A DNA stretch of 64,000 nt from Solenopsis invicta (GCF_016802725.1 NC_052666.1:12417375-12481374); one strand, 5' to 3'; positions 45,362 through 56,935 are shown, counted from the first letter of the stretch. Program-made: numbers and translations. Notes: generated by a model not told the origin, from the letters alone.

Positions 45362-45636
45362 ATATAGTGTAGAGTCCCTAGAAGTAGAGAGTCTGGACAT
45401 CTGCCCCTAAAATGTCGGTGATGAATATGTCAGTGTATGTACATATATGTATACATATGCATACCTTATGTGTGTGTATGTTTATCATTGTGTGCACATA
45501 AACGTGTTGTATGCTGTTATCGCATTGGCTAAAGAGGATTAAATAAGGATCCGTATTGGTGCTGCCATTTTAGGTGCAGTCCACGTGGAACCCCGAAATG
45601 TCCAGACTCTCCACTTCTAGGGACTCTAATATAGTG
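45362..45636. mobile_element. hAT-type MITE, 259-bp body with 8-bp target duplication
   Basis: The body 45370-45628 starts TAGAGTCCCTAGAAGT and ends with its near-perfect complement; matching extends to GAGAGTCTGGACAT. It is flanked by ATATAGTG on both sides (45362-45369 and 45629-45636). An 8-bp duplication and TAGAG-type ends fit hAT. No gene inside. Confidence 0.87.
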
Positions 45637-45864
45637 TAGTAACGAGCGCCACTCGTTACTCGTGTCGAAAAAATGTACTGGACAAGATTCGCTTGGCGAC
45701 GATAATAATAATGACGTATCTTAAATGTAAATCGTCGAGATTTGGACTTTGCGTCGCGATATCTCCGCTCGTAGGGCACGGAGAAAAAAAATAAAAACAC
45801 TTTTATTATGCAATTTTCCTCAAGCTATCGATTGAGACTACTCGGAACTTGATCGGTTCAGCCG

Positions 45865-47463
45865 TTACTGAGATCTGATAATCTCATTATGCTTGAACTC
45901 GCTGACTCGCGTAAAAGAGGCGCTGGTCTTTCTCGCTGACGCTGATGATGACGCTAACGCTGATGATGAAAAAAAAAAAAAAAAATACCGCGAGACGCGA
46001 CCGCGCCTCCTGATTAGTTTAAATTCTGTTGCCTTAAAACAAAGACATTCTTCAAGCGATCTGCCTTTACGTGGAAATTCATTAGGAATATATTTATTTA
46101 AGTTTTTAATTTTATTTGAAATTGATTCTACTTGTGCATATGGAAGCTTATATGGTTGTTTACCCAAAACCCAACCATATTTTTTAGATGTTATCAATTT
46201 TTTCATAACCCCCAAACAAATAAGATGCATATAATCTAATGTAACATTGCTAATCATATGAAAATGAGGCAAATTCGTCAAAATAGTTTTTCCTTTATGA
46301 TAATCTTCATCAACTTGTTGCCTAAATTCAACATCTGTTCTGTTTATAAAATCTGTTTCTGGAAAGCATAATACATTATTAACCCAATAACCTTCCACCT
46401 TACACTTAGTGCAGCTAGAATAACCAGTATGATTTTTGACATTTAAAATGTACGATTTAGCGGGCGCATCACATATTATAATTTTTATTTTAAAATAATA
46501 TCTTCGATTGTTAATAAAAATTTCATTAATAGTCAAGTAAGTTGCTTCATTTACAAATTCTTTCAAATATTCATTTGGATTTTCCGGTTTACCATTGCCA
46601 TGATACAATGCTACCATTAAAACATATTTTTTCAAAACTTCAATAGATTTTATTTGAACGTTTGCCATGAACAATCAGAACTACTTTTACTAATAGGTAA
46701 ACCATCTACATTTACAGCTAATTCAAAAGATGTATTATTAGAAAGAAATACACCACTCTGATTAATTAAGATATTAATTGATTGTGCCATCCCAAAATAA
46801 TAAAAAGAACCGGAGCCCATTTTTACAGAAGTAAGGTTGTTTGGAGTAAATAATATTGTTCTCGGATCTTTTGGTAAATTATGAAATGAGGTCAAATCAT
46901 TTTCATTTCGGAGAATTTCTAAAAGTTTTTTAAGACTACTTTGAGTAATATTTTCTTTAATGGCCAACGAAGCTAATCTTTTTTGCAATGTTATATCTTT
47001 ATTTTTGGATAAATTATTATTACTATTTATTTCATCTTGGTAAACCGGAAAATCCAAATAAATATTTGAAAGAATTTGTAAATGAAGCAACTTACTTGAC
47101 TATTAATGGAATTTTTATTATCAATATTATTGGAAAATAACGTAGAGTTATTTAAAAGCGCTCAACTGTATCATTTGAAAAACTTTCTTAGGTATTAATG
47201 TTAACATGAAAATTTGATTTAGCTACATTTTCGCTAACTTCTTTATTAAAAGATACTTTAATTGATTGACAGTCAGGACTTGTATTAATATTCACGTTAT
47301 TTATATTTCTAGCGGTACTTATCACTTTGTTTGAACAAATAATTCTAGGCAATTTAATTGAATTAGTATGCCCTTGTAACTCGATTAAGGCCAACGATGC
47401 TTTCACATTATCATTCATTTTTCGGTTGAAATGTCTCTTACTCTTAATTTTTATTTTTGGCAT
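45865..47463 (-). pseudogene. N-terminal and central parts of a CACTA-like transposase, interrupted
   Basis: The minus strand gives the N-terminus at 47463 (MPKIKIKSKRHFNRKM). In another frame (47090-46650) follow SLKKLLEILRN, LPKDPRTILFTPNN and FYYFGMAQSI with VNVDGLPISKSSS. From 46674 come a catalytic-core segment (VALYHGNGKPENPNEYLKEF, ICDAPAKSYILNVKNHTGY, CTKCKVEGYW, LDYMHLICLGVMKKL) and KATEFKLI. Homology ends at about 46012; the following residues in frame (SSSALASSSASARK) come from inserted low-complexity DNA. LDYMH-x-x-CLG is the D-x-MH type motif of this group. The C-terminal part lies at 42099-42880. At least two frameshifts plus the insertion make it inactive. Confidence 0.8.
47037..47116 (+). 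repeat. Inverted partial copy of a transposase segment
   Basis: On the plus strand this 75-bp piece encodes the same words (AAACCGGAAAATCCAAATAA, GAATTTGTAAATGAAGCAAC) that the gene carries on the minus strand at 46519-46592. The two form an inverted repeat with a 440-bp loop inside the gene. Confidence 0.8.
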
Positions 47464-47884
47464 ATTTATAGATGAATATTAATTGAATATTAATTATAAA
47501 TTAAATTAAAATATTAATTGTAATTAAAATTGTAATATTATGTTAAAAAATTAATTAGAAGTTAATCAAAAAGAGACAAGAAAAGTTTCTAAATAATATT
47601 ATTTTACACGTGTTTGTACATTACCTATTTCTTATTGTTAGATTAGGTTCCAAAATATCCTTCCAGAAAAATTATACTCGAAATATATACCCAAATAGCA
47701 CAGAACGTTCTATGGTTGTCTATAAATGTTCTAAGAATATTTGGATGTTTATAGAACGTTTTATTAATATTCGTATTCCTACGTCATAAAATATCTGAAA
47801 CAAAAATAAAAAACATAATCATACAAATTCTCTTTAAATTATTATACTACATTTCCAATTTTGTAGAATTTTAATATTAATTAC
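47464..47884. other. Gene-free spacer with one MITE end word
   Basis: 47690-47760 contains TACCCAAATAGCACAGAACG followed by TTCTATGG and AATATTTGGATG, the same words found at the centre of the next palindrome. Probably a fragment of that family. No coding potential. Confidence 0.5.
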
Positions 47885-49365
47885 TAGCCAAATGCAATTA
47901 GATTTAAAGAAGGAAAGAAGATATAACGAAATTGTGCCACGTACGTGTGTAAAGGGTATACAGCGAGAGAGATATTAGTTTAATGTCAGTAAATTGTTTT
48001 TGGGAACGGTATAGAAGAAGGCGAAATGAGATGTGAGAGGCCTATGCAAGGAAAAACACCGTTTCTAGTTTTAGTCTTTTAATCTCTAAGCAGATACAAA
48101 AGGGGTATCAAAGTGAAACATGTGATTACCATAGCAGCGATATAACAAATGTCAAATTGCGTTATGTTTTATCGTGCCCATAGCGTCATTCACCGGTAAC
48201 GCTGTGGCGCCATCTCTTACACCCAATAATTTCATATCGTATCTCAAGCGACCAATGCCTGAGCAAGTAGCCGCGGCGCGTGCAACACTGTCGCTAGCCT
48301 TGTTGGATTATCTTAGTGCTATCTTAAAGATATCAAACATGTGCATCAATAAAATTTTATAAAAATGTAATAACTACATTATTTACATGATTATGAATAA
48401 TTTTCAAAAAAATTTTAAATTTATTGTCAGTAAATTAATGATAACCTCTTAATATTTCTCAGATTGATTTCCAAAATATCCTCCGAGAAAAATTTTACTG
48501 GAAATATATACCCAAATAACACAGAATGTTCTAGGAATGTCTATGAACGTTCTATGAACATTCGAATATTCTTAAAACATTTATAGATATTCATAGAACG
48601 TTCTGTGCTATTTGGGTATATATTTCGAGTAAAATTTTTCTGAAAAAATTTTTTGAAACCTAATCTAACAATAATAAATATTAAAAAGTTATCATTAATT
48701 TACTGACAGCAAATTAAAAATTTTTTTGAAAATTACTTGATAATCATGTAAATAACGTAGTTATTACATTTTTATAAAATTTTCTTGAAGCACATGTAAG
48801 ATATCTTCAACATAGCACCAAGATAATTTAGCGAGGCCAGCAACAGTGTTGCGCGCGCCGCGGCTACTTGCTCAGGCATTGGTCGCTTGAGATACGATAT
48901 GAAATTATTGGCTGTAAGAGATCGCGCCACAGCATTACCGATGACGCTATGGGCACGATGTAACGTAACGCAATTTAGCATTCATTACATCGCTGCCATG
49001 ATAATCACACGTTTCACTTTAACACCCCTTTTGTATCCGCCAAGAGATTTGAAGATTAAAGGTTTGTTCGCGTCGCATGCTCCAATATATTCCCACCTGC
49101 TCCACTACATTTGCCGCAAATGCATTGGAGCATGTTGGAGTATGTTGGAGCATGCAACGCAAACAAATCTTCAAACTAGAAACGGGGTTCTTCCTTGCAC
49201 AGGCTTCTCCCATCTCATTTCACTTTCTTCTATACCGTTGCCAAAACCGATTCCCTGACATTAACATAATATCTCTCTTGCTATATACCCCTTACACACG
49301 TACGTGGCACAATTTTATTATGATATTTTCTTTCCTTCTTTGAATCTAATGGCATTTGGCTGGCA
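47885..49365. mobile_element. 1.5-kb palindrome, arms about 680 bp
   Basis: The left arm (47885-48555) and right arm (48565-49365) mirror each other from CCAAATGC...ATTAGATT at the edges through TTGTGCCACGTACGTGTG and GCGACCAATGCCTGAGCAAG to the centre, where TACCCAAATA-x-CACAGAA words meet near 48560. The right arm has about 120 bp extra (49055-49180) with its own inverted ends (GTTCGCGTCGCATGCTCCAA), a nested insertion. Similar open frames in both arms (NNFISYLKRPMPEQVAAARA) are by-products of the symmetry. Confidence 0.85.
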
Positions 49366-49539
49366 AACTTATTAAAGCTTAATTGTACTTACCAAAAAAG
49401 GCGGTGTGGTAATCTTTATAATATTGAAGATTCCTTCAATTCCTTTAGCTCTTTCTAAGAAGAAAATATTGAAGCACGTGGCGCACGGAACTCACTCACT
49501 CACGATCCTCGATGCACTATGGTGGCAAGCAACTTCTGG

Positions 49540-49638
49540 CTTCTGCACACAGAACGCGTGAAACATTTGCCGCGCGACAAAAGACGACCACACTGCGTTT
49601 TGTCTCGCAGTAAGCGTTTCCGCGTTCTGTGTGCGAAG
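49540..49638. repeat. CpG-containing hairpin of about 100 bp
   Basis: CTTCTGCACACAGAACGCG is mirrored by CGCGTTCTGTGTGCGAAG and the inner GCGCGACAAAAGACG by CGTTTTGTCTCGC. Probably a very short MITE. Confidence 0.75.
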
Positions 49639-49704
49639 GTTAGCATTTCACAGCTTCAACGTTATAATGACAATGATGGACTATAGACAACAAGTTCATA
49701 TAGA

Positions 49705-49793
49705 CTGCGTCCCGAAATTCACTATTAGTACTGAAAGTCTATAGTTACGTAAACTATAGACCTTCAGTACTGACAGTGAATTTCGGAACGCAG
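49705..49793. repeat. Near-perfect 89-bp hairpin
   Basis: CTGCGTCCCGAAATTCACTA...ACTGAAAGTCTATAGTT, a 4-base ACGT loop, then its complement to CGCAG, with only a few mismatches. The geometry resembles a miRNA precursor or a tiny MITE; the symmetric outer words TATAGA and CATAGA could be a target duplication. Confidence 0.85.
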
Positions 49794-50367
49794 CCATAGA
49801 CTAAATGATCCGCTATATTCAGCTCGCGTCGTAATTATTAAATGAAGGAACTTTACGTATGCACCATGATAAAGAAAGATCAAGGATATCCTACCATAAG
49901 ATGATATTTACAGATTATTCTTTAAATACTTTAAATATTTTTATTTACGAATAAATTTATAGAATACTCTATAAATATAATAATTATCGTACATTTGTAT
50001 AATACTTTTAATCCATTTTTATTACAATACTTTTGTAAATATTTTAAGAAATGTATTTATATTCTGAACTTCTATATATTATAAAAATCATACATAAATA
50101 TTAACAAAAAGTCTAGTTATAAAATATTTTTATTGTCTTTCGCAAAATTCTTTAAATAAAAAAGAATTACATTAACATCTTCATAAAATATGCATGGTGT
50201 CTCAAAATAAATTTCTTTTTAAAAACGTATTTTTAGGACACATTAAGACGAAAATCCTAATACGAAAATGCTGAGGCTAATACTTTTTAATTTATAAAGG
50301 ATTGTAGTTGATCAGTTGCAGTGAGCGGCTAAAATTCGTTCGCTCAAACATGAAATAATATGTACAA

Positions 50368-52020
50368 TATCAAAGAATATTGGGAATGTGCTCAAAATGT
50401 GCTACATATATTCTATGAGTATTTTAATATTCCACGGTTCATTCAAAATATTCTATGATTATTTCATAGAATGTAGTTTATTAAAATATGCATACATTAT
50501 TGTATACGTATTTTAAGAAATGTACTATATATATAGAAAATGCATGGGATGTTCTATAAATATTCTGATAAATATAGAATATTTTAAATATTTATAGAAT
50601 TTTCCGTAAATATTCTTAAATTATTCATAAAATTTGCTATAAATATTCTGAGAATCTTTTTTAGATCTTCTATGCGTGTTTCGATAATATTCTATAAATA
50701 TTCCAATAAACATGAAAAATACGGAATATTACGGAAATATTTTTTACATATTCTAGAAGAATATTAAATAAACATTATAGAAACATTTTTATAAATATTT
50801 TATAATTATTTGAAGAATATTTAAAGAGTATTCTTAGAACATTGTATGTTTGTTCTAGGAAATATATTGAAAACTTTCATGAATATTCTTGCAATATGTA
50901 TACATTATTTAGTAATTTTCTTATGGTTCCTGCAAAATTAACTTTATATTTTAAGATTTTTCAAAATCATTCTATAAATATTTTGAGAAACGTTCATAGT
51001 ACGTATTCGATAAAAATCAATTTTTAAAAGAGTTTATAACAGATTTTATAGATCTTTAAAGATATACATTTATACAGATATTTTTAAATATTAATAAAAG
51101 ACGGAATCCGATAGCGCACGGTGCGATAGCCCACCAACTAATCATCTTAACTTATCTAACCCAACCAACGACAAACTCTAGGCATCAGCTGCTGTGAGTG
51201 GTGGTGTGCTATCGGTCCCGTGTGCTATCAGGATCCGCCAATTAATAAAAACTTTTATAAATATTTCTTTAAGAATTAATTTGTATTGAATATGCATTAT
51301 GCATGAACGTTTCTAAAAATATTTACGGAATGGTTTTTAAAAATAAAAAAAAATATGCTATATATATTCTACGAGTATTTTAATATTCCACGAGTTATTC
51401 AAAACATTCTATGAATATTCTGTAAATATATTAACTTCATATTTTGCAGAAACCATAAAAAAATTACTGAATAATCTATAAATATTGCAGGAATATTCAT
51501 AAAAGTTTTCAATATATTTCCTAGAATAATCATACAATGTTCCAGGAATATTCTTCAAATATTCTTAGAATAATCATAAAATGTTTGCATTACTTTTTCT
51601 AGAATGTTTATATAATATTTTTCAAGAATATTTATAAAATATTCACGTAATATTCCGTATTTTTCAAGTTTATTAGAATATTTATAGAATATTATCTAAA
51701 TATGCATAGCAAATTCTAAATAAGTTTCTCAGAATATTTATAGCAAATTCTATGAATATTTTAAGAATATTTAAGGAAAGTTCTATAAATATTTAAAATA
51801 TTCTATATTCATCAGAATATTTATAGAACATTCCATGCATTTTCTAAATACAGAACATTTATTAGAATATTTATACAATATTTTATGGATATTTTGAATA
51901 GACTATATTCTATGATATATTTATAGAATATTCATAGAATATTTTGAATAACTCGTGGAATATTAGAATACTCATAGAACATATATACCATATTCCTAGC
52001 ATATTCTTTGCTGTATGGGT
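50368..52020. mobile_element. 1.65-kb palindrome built from TTCTATGAATATTC-like words
   Basis: The outer parts CTATGAGTATTTTAATATTC (50412) and its complement near 51960 mark the arms; mirrored words continue to the centre near 51100-51240. A degenerate word TATAGAATATTC/GAATATTTATAG recurs dozens of times in both orientations. A separate MITE sits at the centre. No gene; probably a large nonautonomous DNA element whose arms grew by repeat expansion. Confidence 0.8.
51090..51250. mobile_element. 141-bp MITE with 10-bp target duplication
   Basis: The body 51100-51240 has imperfect inverted ends of about 38 bp (CGGAATCCGATAGCGCACGG versus the complement of CCGTGTGCTATCAGGATCCG). ATTAATAAAA flanks it at 51090-51099 and 51241-51250. 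A 9-10 bp duplication would suit a Mutator-type transposase; an 8-bp reading would suit hAT. Confidence 0.8.
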
Positions 52021-52700
52021 TATTTGTCATTATTAATTATTTTAATTTCTTTACATTATGTGTCTAGCATTATAACTTTATTTATTCATCTTCGGCTTTT
52101 CTTTTTTATTCGGAGTTTTGACAACTTTTATTAATTTTAATAAGGACATTAAAATGTGTAATTTTAAATATTATTTATTTTTATATTATTTATTTTTTCA
52201 AAGTAGTCAGTCAACGAAATCAGGGTGAAAAGAAATATTTAAAAGTTATTTTCATTTTTTTATAATCAAACTTTGTAAAAAATATTTTTATTAATGTCTA
52301 AGTAATTTTTCAGAACTTTTTTTAAATTTTGTTTAATTTGTTACTAAGTGAAAATGTAAAAAAATTGTTTTTTTGTTCTGTTTTGGTCACGTTTCCACAT
52401 AGAAATCTAAAATTTGGTATGTAAGCGTCTTTTTATATAAGTTATATTTTAGAAAAAAAGACTAACTCGAAAAGCTATGGGGGCACTTTCACCATACTTA
52501 TTCAGCTAGGCCCTTTATAAGATTTTAATAAAAACATTTTTTTAAACATATTAACTTTTTTTGCGAGTCTTTTTTAAATAGGAATTTCAAAAAATTTTTG
52601 ATTCAGTGTGTTCGAGTTTGTTGATTTTTTTTTTGTCTATTTTGTGTTAAATATATAATTGGAAAAGCAAAGTGTGCGCGTGTGCGCGTGTACGCGTGTA
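52021..52700. other. AT-rich gene-free stretch
   Basis: T-rich runs, no open frame with recognisable motifs, ending in a short GTGTGCGCGTG microsatellite at 52674-52700. Confidence 0.5.
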
Positions 52701-52888
52701 CAGTCATGATTTAAAAGGTTGCAACACATTTTCTTCGATGGTTTTTGGAATGTAGACTTGCTCATCGAACGACAAACGTAATTAGTTCTTATCTGTGGCT
52801 TCAACCATAATTTGCCGATCGATGAGCACGTCTACATTCCAAAAACCTTCGAAGAAAATGTGTTGCAATCTTTTAGCTCATAACTGTA
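52699..52888. mobile_element. 186-bp MITE with TA duplication and about 70-bp inverted repeats
   Basis: The body 52701-52886 starts CAGTCATGATTTAAAAGGTTG and ends with the near complement; both arms share CAACACATTTTCTTCGA and TTTTTGGAATGTAGAC. TA flanks both ends. Type: Tc1/mariner-mobilised MITE. Confidence 0.87.
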
Positions 52889-53672
52889 CACGTGTGCGTA
52901 TGTATTGCTTTTCAATACAGTAGAAGAAGTATTAAGAATTTAATACGTGAATTAATTAATTCAAAATTATTTTCCGTTTAGTCTATGTGTTTTATGCGTG
53001 ATTCGGAACATACTCATTTTCGTTGCTATATGAAGTTAACATTTATTACACATATAAACAAATTTCGTTTGTTATTCTAAAAAGAACATCATTCCATCGT
53101 TTAATTCATAAGAAGCAATTAAATAGAAGGAAGAAACTAAATACGAAAATATTAAGAAATTAAAAAGAAAAAAAAGGAGAAATAAGATAAAGATAGAAAA
53201 AAAAAGGATAGAAAGAAGAATAATAAGATAAGGAGAAAGAAGAAGATAATAAGATAAGGATAATAAGAAGGAAATAATTTTTAAAAAGTAAGTAAATTTA
53301 ATTACTTTCAAATTCTATACTTTTAAAGAACTGAATACGTATATTGCAAACAGATCATTTTATTTCAAATTATATTTTTATAGTACTTTATTTAATTATT
53401 TTACAGTAATTTTTCAAAATTTCACATTTTTAATATGTTAAACTCAAGTGGCTTTTCTTTGCAAAATATGTTATTGTGGTAACATTTGCACATAAATTAC
53501 ATATCCTTGATATGTACATTGCATATTCAATGTTTGTGCAATATACATGGACGTATGTACACTGTATATACTACGTATATAATAATGTTTTGTGATTAAA
53601 AAAAAAGTATTATAAAGATATAATTTAAAATTAAATCTGTTCGCAATATACGTATTCAGTTTTTCAAAAGTA
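52889..53672. other. Gene-free stretch with a purine-rich tract
   Basis: 53140-53290 is almost pure A/G on the plus strand (AAGAAGATAATAAGATAAGG). The open frame on its complement is low-complexity. The rest is AT-rich. Confidence 0.5.
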
Positions 53673-56666
53673 GGGTAGGGCGGGGCTTAAAGGTCCGCGG
53701 GTATAAAGGTCCACCATAAGTATCAAAAAACCTAGTGACGTATCGTTCTTTCTAACCATACGAGCGGTAAGAAGGGCGCGCGCGAGGTATAACGAGACAT
53801 CGCTGGCAGTCGATCGACGCCGCTAGTAGGAGATAGATGACCGCATCTCAAAATTTTAACGTAAGTAAATTTTTTAACTATTATTCTTTTTAGTTTCGAG
53901 CAGTGTTATTTCGTTTACCATGTCTAAACGTAGTTTATTAGTATACGTGATTTATTTGTTTTTCACGATTTATTATTAGTTTTTAGCTAGTTTGTGCGGA
54001 AATTTTTCTATAACCTATAAAAGTACTTACACATGGTTGGGGTAAAAAGGTCCAATGTGGACCTTTTAGCTCACATTAAATCTTTCTACCTCACCGTTAA
54101 TATATTGGTTATTAAAAACTTTTTTTTGTTTCAGTATGCGCAATTATAGAAGAAGAACTGATCGTGGCACTAAATCTGTAGAGTTGATGCAACGTGCAGC
54201 AGATTTGGTTATCAATGAAAATAAATCATTGAGGCAAGTATGTCGTGACTATGAATTAAATAAAACTTCATTGTCAAGACTTATAAAACGAATGAGGAAT
54301 GATCCTGTCAACTTGAGATTTGGCTATGGTACTCCAAGGCAGATATTTAATAAAGAACAAGAAGCCGGTCTCACAGAATACTTACTCAAACTTGCACAAA
54401 TTTTCCACGGCATAGGTCCTAAAGAAGTTTGTCGCATGGCTTATGATTGTGCCATTAAATATGAAATAAGTGTACCGGAAACATGGCATAGCAACAAAAT
54501 GGCCGGTAGAGATTGAATGTCTGCTTTTCTTAAACGAAATGCAAGTCTCTCCATTAGAAAACCTGAAGCAACAAGTCTCAGCAGAGCTACGTCGTTCAAC
54601 AAATCTAATGTGCAAGAGTTTTATACGAAATTAACAGAAGTTATGGACCGATTTAAATTGACAGCTTCTTCCATATGGAATGCAGATGAAACTGGTGTAT
54701 CGACTGTCACCAAACCATCAAAAATAGTTGCTGCTAAAGGAAAGCGAAATGTTGGTTCAGTAACATCAGGTGAACGGGAAACTAATGTAACCCTATTAGT
54801 AGCGGTTTCAGCTACAGGTTCATCGATTCCACCTATGTTCATCTTCCCTCGCAAAAAGTTTCAAGACCATTTCATTCGGGATGGTCCTCCTGATTGCATT
54901 GGTGCTGGAAATTCTAGCAGTTGGATTACTAATGACGAGTTTCTCATATTTATGCAGCATTTTATCAAGCACATTAAGCCTAGTAAAGAATCAGCTGTTC
55001 TGTTGGTTTTAGACAACCATTCTTCACACTTATCTGTAACAACACTAGATTTAGCTAAAGAAAATGGAGTGGTGATGCTCTCTTTTCCTCCACATTGTTC
55101 CCACAAATTACAGCCACTTGACGTGTCTGTATATGGACCTTTTAAGAGATATCTGTCTTCAGCTCAAGATGCATGAATGCGAAATAATGCTGGAAAAACA
55201 ATGACTATATATGATATCCCTGGAATCGTCCGCACTTCTTTACCTTTAGCTTTGACACCTACTAACATAATGAGTGGTTTCGAAAAAACTGGCATATTTC
55301 CCTTCAACCAAAATAAATTTAACGACGCTGATTTTTCACCTAGTTACGTAACGGATCGCCCTATGGAAACTAACAGTAATGAGCCAGCGCCATCGACATC
55401 GTCTACTTCTTTGCCAACAGTGTTGTCTAATCCACAGCCTTCAACGTCGTTAGGCCCGCAGCCATCAACATCGAATGATGCACAGATATCAGCATTGATC
55501 CACAGGGAGATTTTTCGCCCGAAATGGTACGACCGCTACCTAAAGCCGGACCACGAAAGTCAACTATAAATAGAAAACGCCGTAAAACTGCTATTTTGAC
55601 GGATACACTCGAAAAAGAAAATCAACGTAAAGAACAAGAAATCGCGAATAAGAAAAAAGCTAAAAGTGCAAACAAGAAAAGCAAAGCGAATAAAAAAGTT
55701 GAGCAAGTGAAAAAAGCTTTTTTTCAAGACGTTAACTCTGATTCCAGCTCTGATGATGAATACTTTTGTTTGATTTGCTGCGAGAAGTACAGTGACAGTT
55801 TTCCAGGTGAAGGTTGGATTCAATGCAATTTTTGCAAACAATGGGCACATGAAAAATGTGTTTCAAACAAAGGTTGCATTTACTTTGTCTGTAATTGTGA
55901 TTCAGGAAATGATGAGTCTGATTAAGAAAAAATAGATAGATACCAAATACTGTTAGTTAAGTTACTAATGTTGTAATAATTAATCTAAAGAAGAATTTAA
56001 TATTTGTTTTATGTTTAAAAAAAATATCTTTTGTTTTTTATAAGATTGTTATAAGACTTTAAAAGATTAAGGAAGTTGTTATAAGATTTTAAAGTCAAGG
56101 CAGGCTATGATAGAATTCATAAAGAATGTTCTTTTGGTGTTCCATTCAGACTGATTAGTGATTAAACAGTTATAAACAACGTTAGAAATTATTAATAAGA
56201 AAGTTGTGATATGAAAAAAAAAACTTTTGTTTTCCAAAAATATACTTTGGTTTGTAATAAAGACTGTACTGTTTAAATATTATGAAACATATATATTTTT
56301 GTTAATAATTACAGTACTTTTAACTTTTTGTTTTTGAAATAAAAAGACTTTTGTATTTTATTTATTGAAATGCTGTTATTATTTCAAAAAACCTATTTAG
56401 TATTAAAATTGCATACTGGACCTTTTTGCCTCCAGGCTGTCTCTTTTTACCCCTACTATGGGGCAAAAAGAGACAGACGACAAGGCCTAGAAAAATTGTC
56501 AAATGACACATTTCTATGATGATAATTGATCCAAAAATTGAGTTAAACATAGTTACATACATAACTATTTATTTGATTAGTATTCTTTATTTTAATATAG
56601 TAGGCTCGGTTTTGACAAAAAAATTCGAAATAGTCGAACTCGACCTTTCAGCCCCGCCCTACCCTA
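53671..56666 (+). mobile_element. pogo-type element, 2992-bp body
   Basis: The ends GGGTAGGGCGGGGCTTAAAGG (53673) and the complement of CCTTTCAGCCCCGCCCTACCC (ending 56664) are inverted repeats of about 23 bp with one or two mismatches, flanked by TA (53671-53672 and 56665-56666). Inside is one gene on the plus strand. 5' noncoding DNA includes an upstream exon and intron (donor GTAAGT at 53861, acceptor TTTGTTTCAG ending 54134) just before the start codon. Confidence 0.92.
54136..55925 (+). pseudogene. pogo/Tigger-like transposase with C-terminal PHD finger, two internal stops and a frameshift
   Basis: The ATG at 54136 follows a splice acceptor directly. Domains in order: N-terminal psq/CENP-B-like HTH (LRQVCRDYELNKTSLSRLIK), then the DDE_1 core with SSIWNADETGV (first Asp), VLLVLDNHSSH (second Asp) and CSHKLQPLDVSVYGPF (third Asp, 35 residues later by hand count). 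A Ser/Thr/Pro linker and a Lys-rich stretch follow, then a PHD-type finger (C-x2-C...C-x2-C...H-x2-C...C-x-C between 55760 and 55910). TGA stops at 54514 and 55174 interrupt one unbroken frame, both where the family has Trp (TGG to TGA). A one-base insertion near 55510 shifts the last part. The protein is inactive as read. PHD fingers usually read histone H3 tails, suggesting chromatin-guided integration (inference). Confidence 0.87.
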
Positions 56667-56728
56667 TAGAATTTGAAAGTAATAAAATCTCGAAAATCTC
56701 TTTTAAAACCGTAAAATATATGTAATAA

Positions 56729-56935
56729 TTATAGCAACGGAATAAAGGAAAGCCAGGGGAATTGAGGAGAAAGAAAAGAACGGTTACTCGGGTCGTATCG
56801 TTGATGCTGAATAATTCTCCGTGCTCTCAAAGGCTTTAATTCGCGATCGTTGTAGTGAAAATTTTGGTCTTCGCGAATCCATTGTTGTTTTTTCGTGCCA
56901 TGACTGTTTTCTTTGTAATTTTCCTTTGCGTTCAT
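56729..56935 (-). CDS. Short hypothetical open frame, 68 residues
   Basis: Starts MNAKENYKENSHGTKKQQW and is rich in charged and Asn/Gln residues with balanced codons, unlike the low-complexity frames around it. It could be a small exon: a GTAACC donor-like word lies near 56795. No family recognised, no promoter or polyadenylation signal assigned. It may be chance. Confidence 0.25.
   Translation of the reverse strand: MNAKENYKENSHGTKKQQWIREDQNFHYNDRELKPLRARRIIQHQRYDPSNRSFLSPQFPWLSFIPLL

Larger units (their letters stand above)
49366..50367. other. Gene-free spacer with two hairpins
   Basis: Apart from the hairpins at 49540 and 49705 the stretch is AT-rich and carries no gene. Confidence 0.5.

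Noticed and set aside
48174..48981. Two similar open frames, one per strand (NNFISYLKRPMPEQVAAARA)
   Set aside because: They are mirror images in the arms of the 47885-49365 palindrome. Both have no start context or splice signals and neither is conserved beyond the arm identity.
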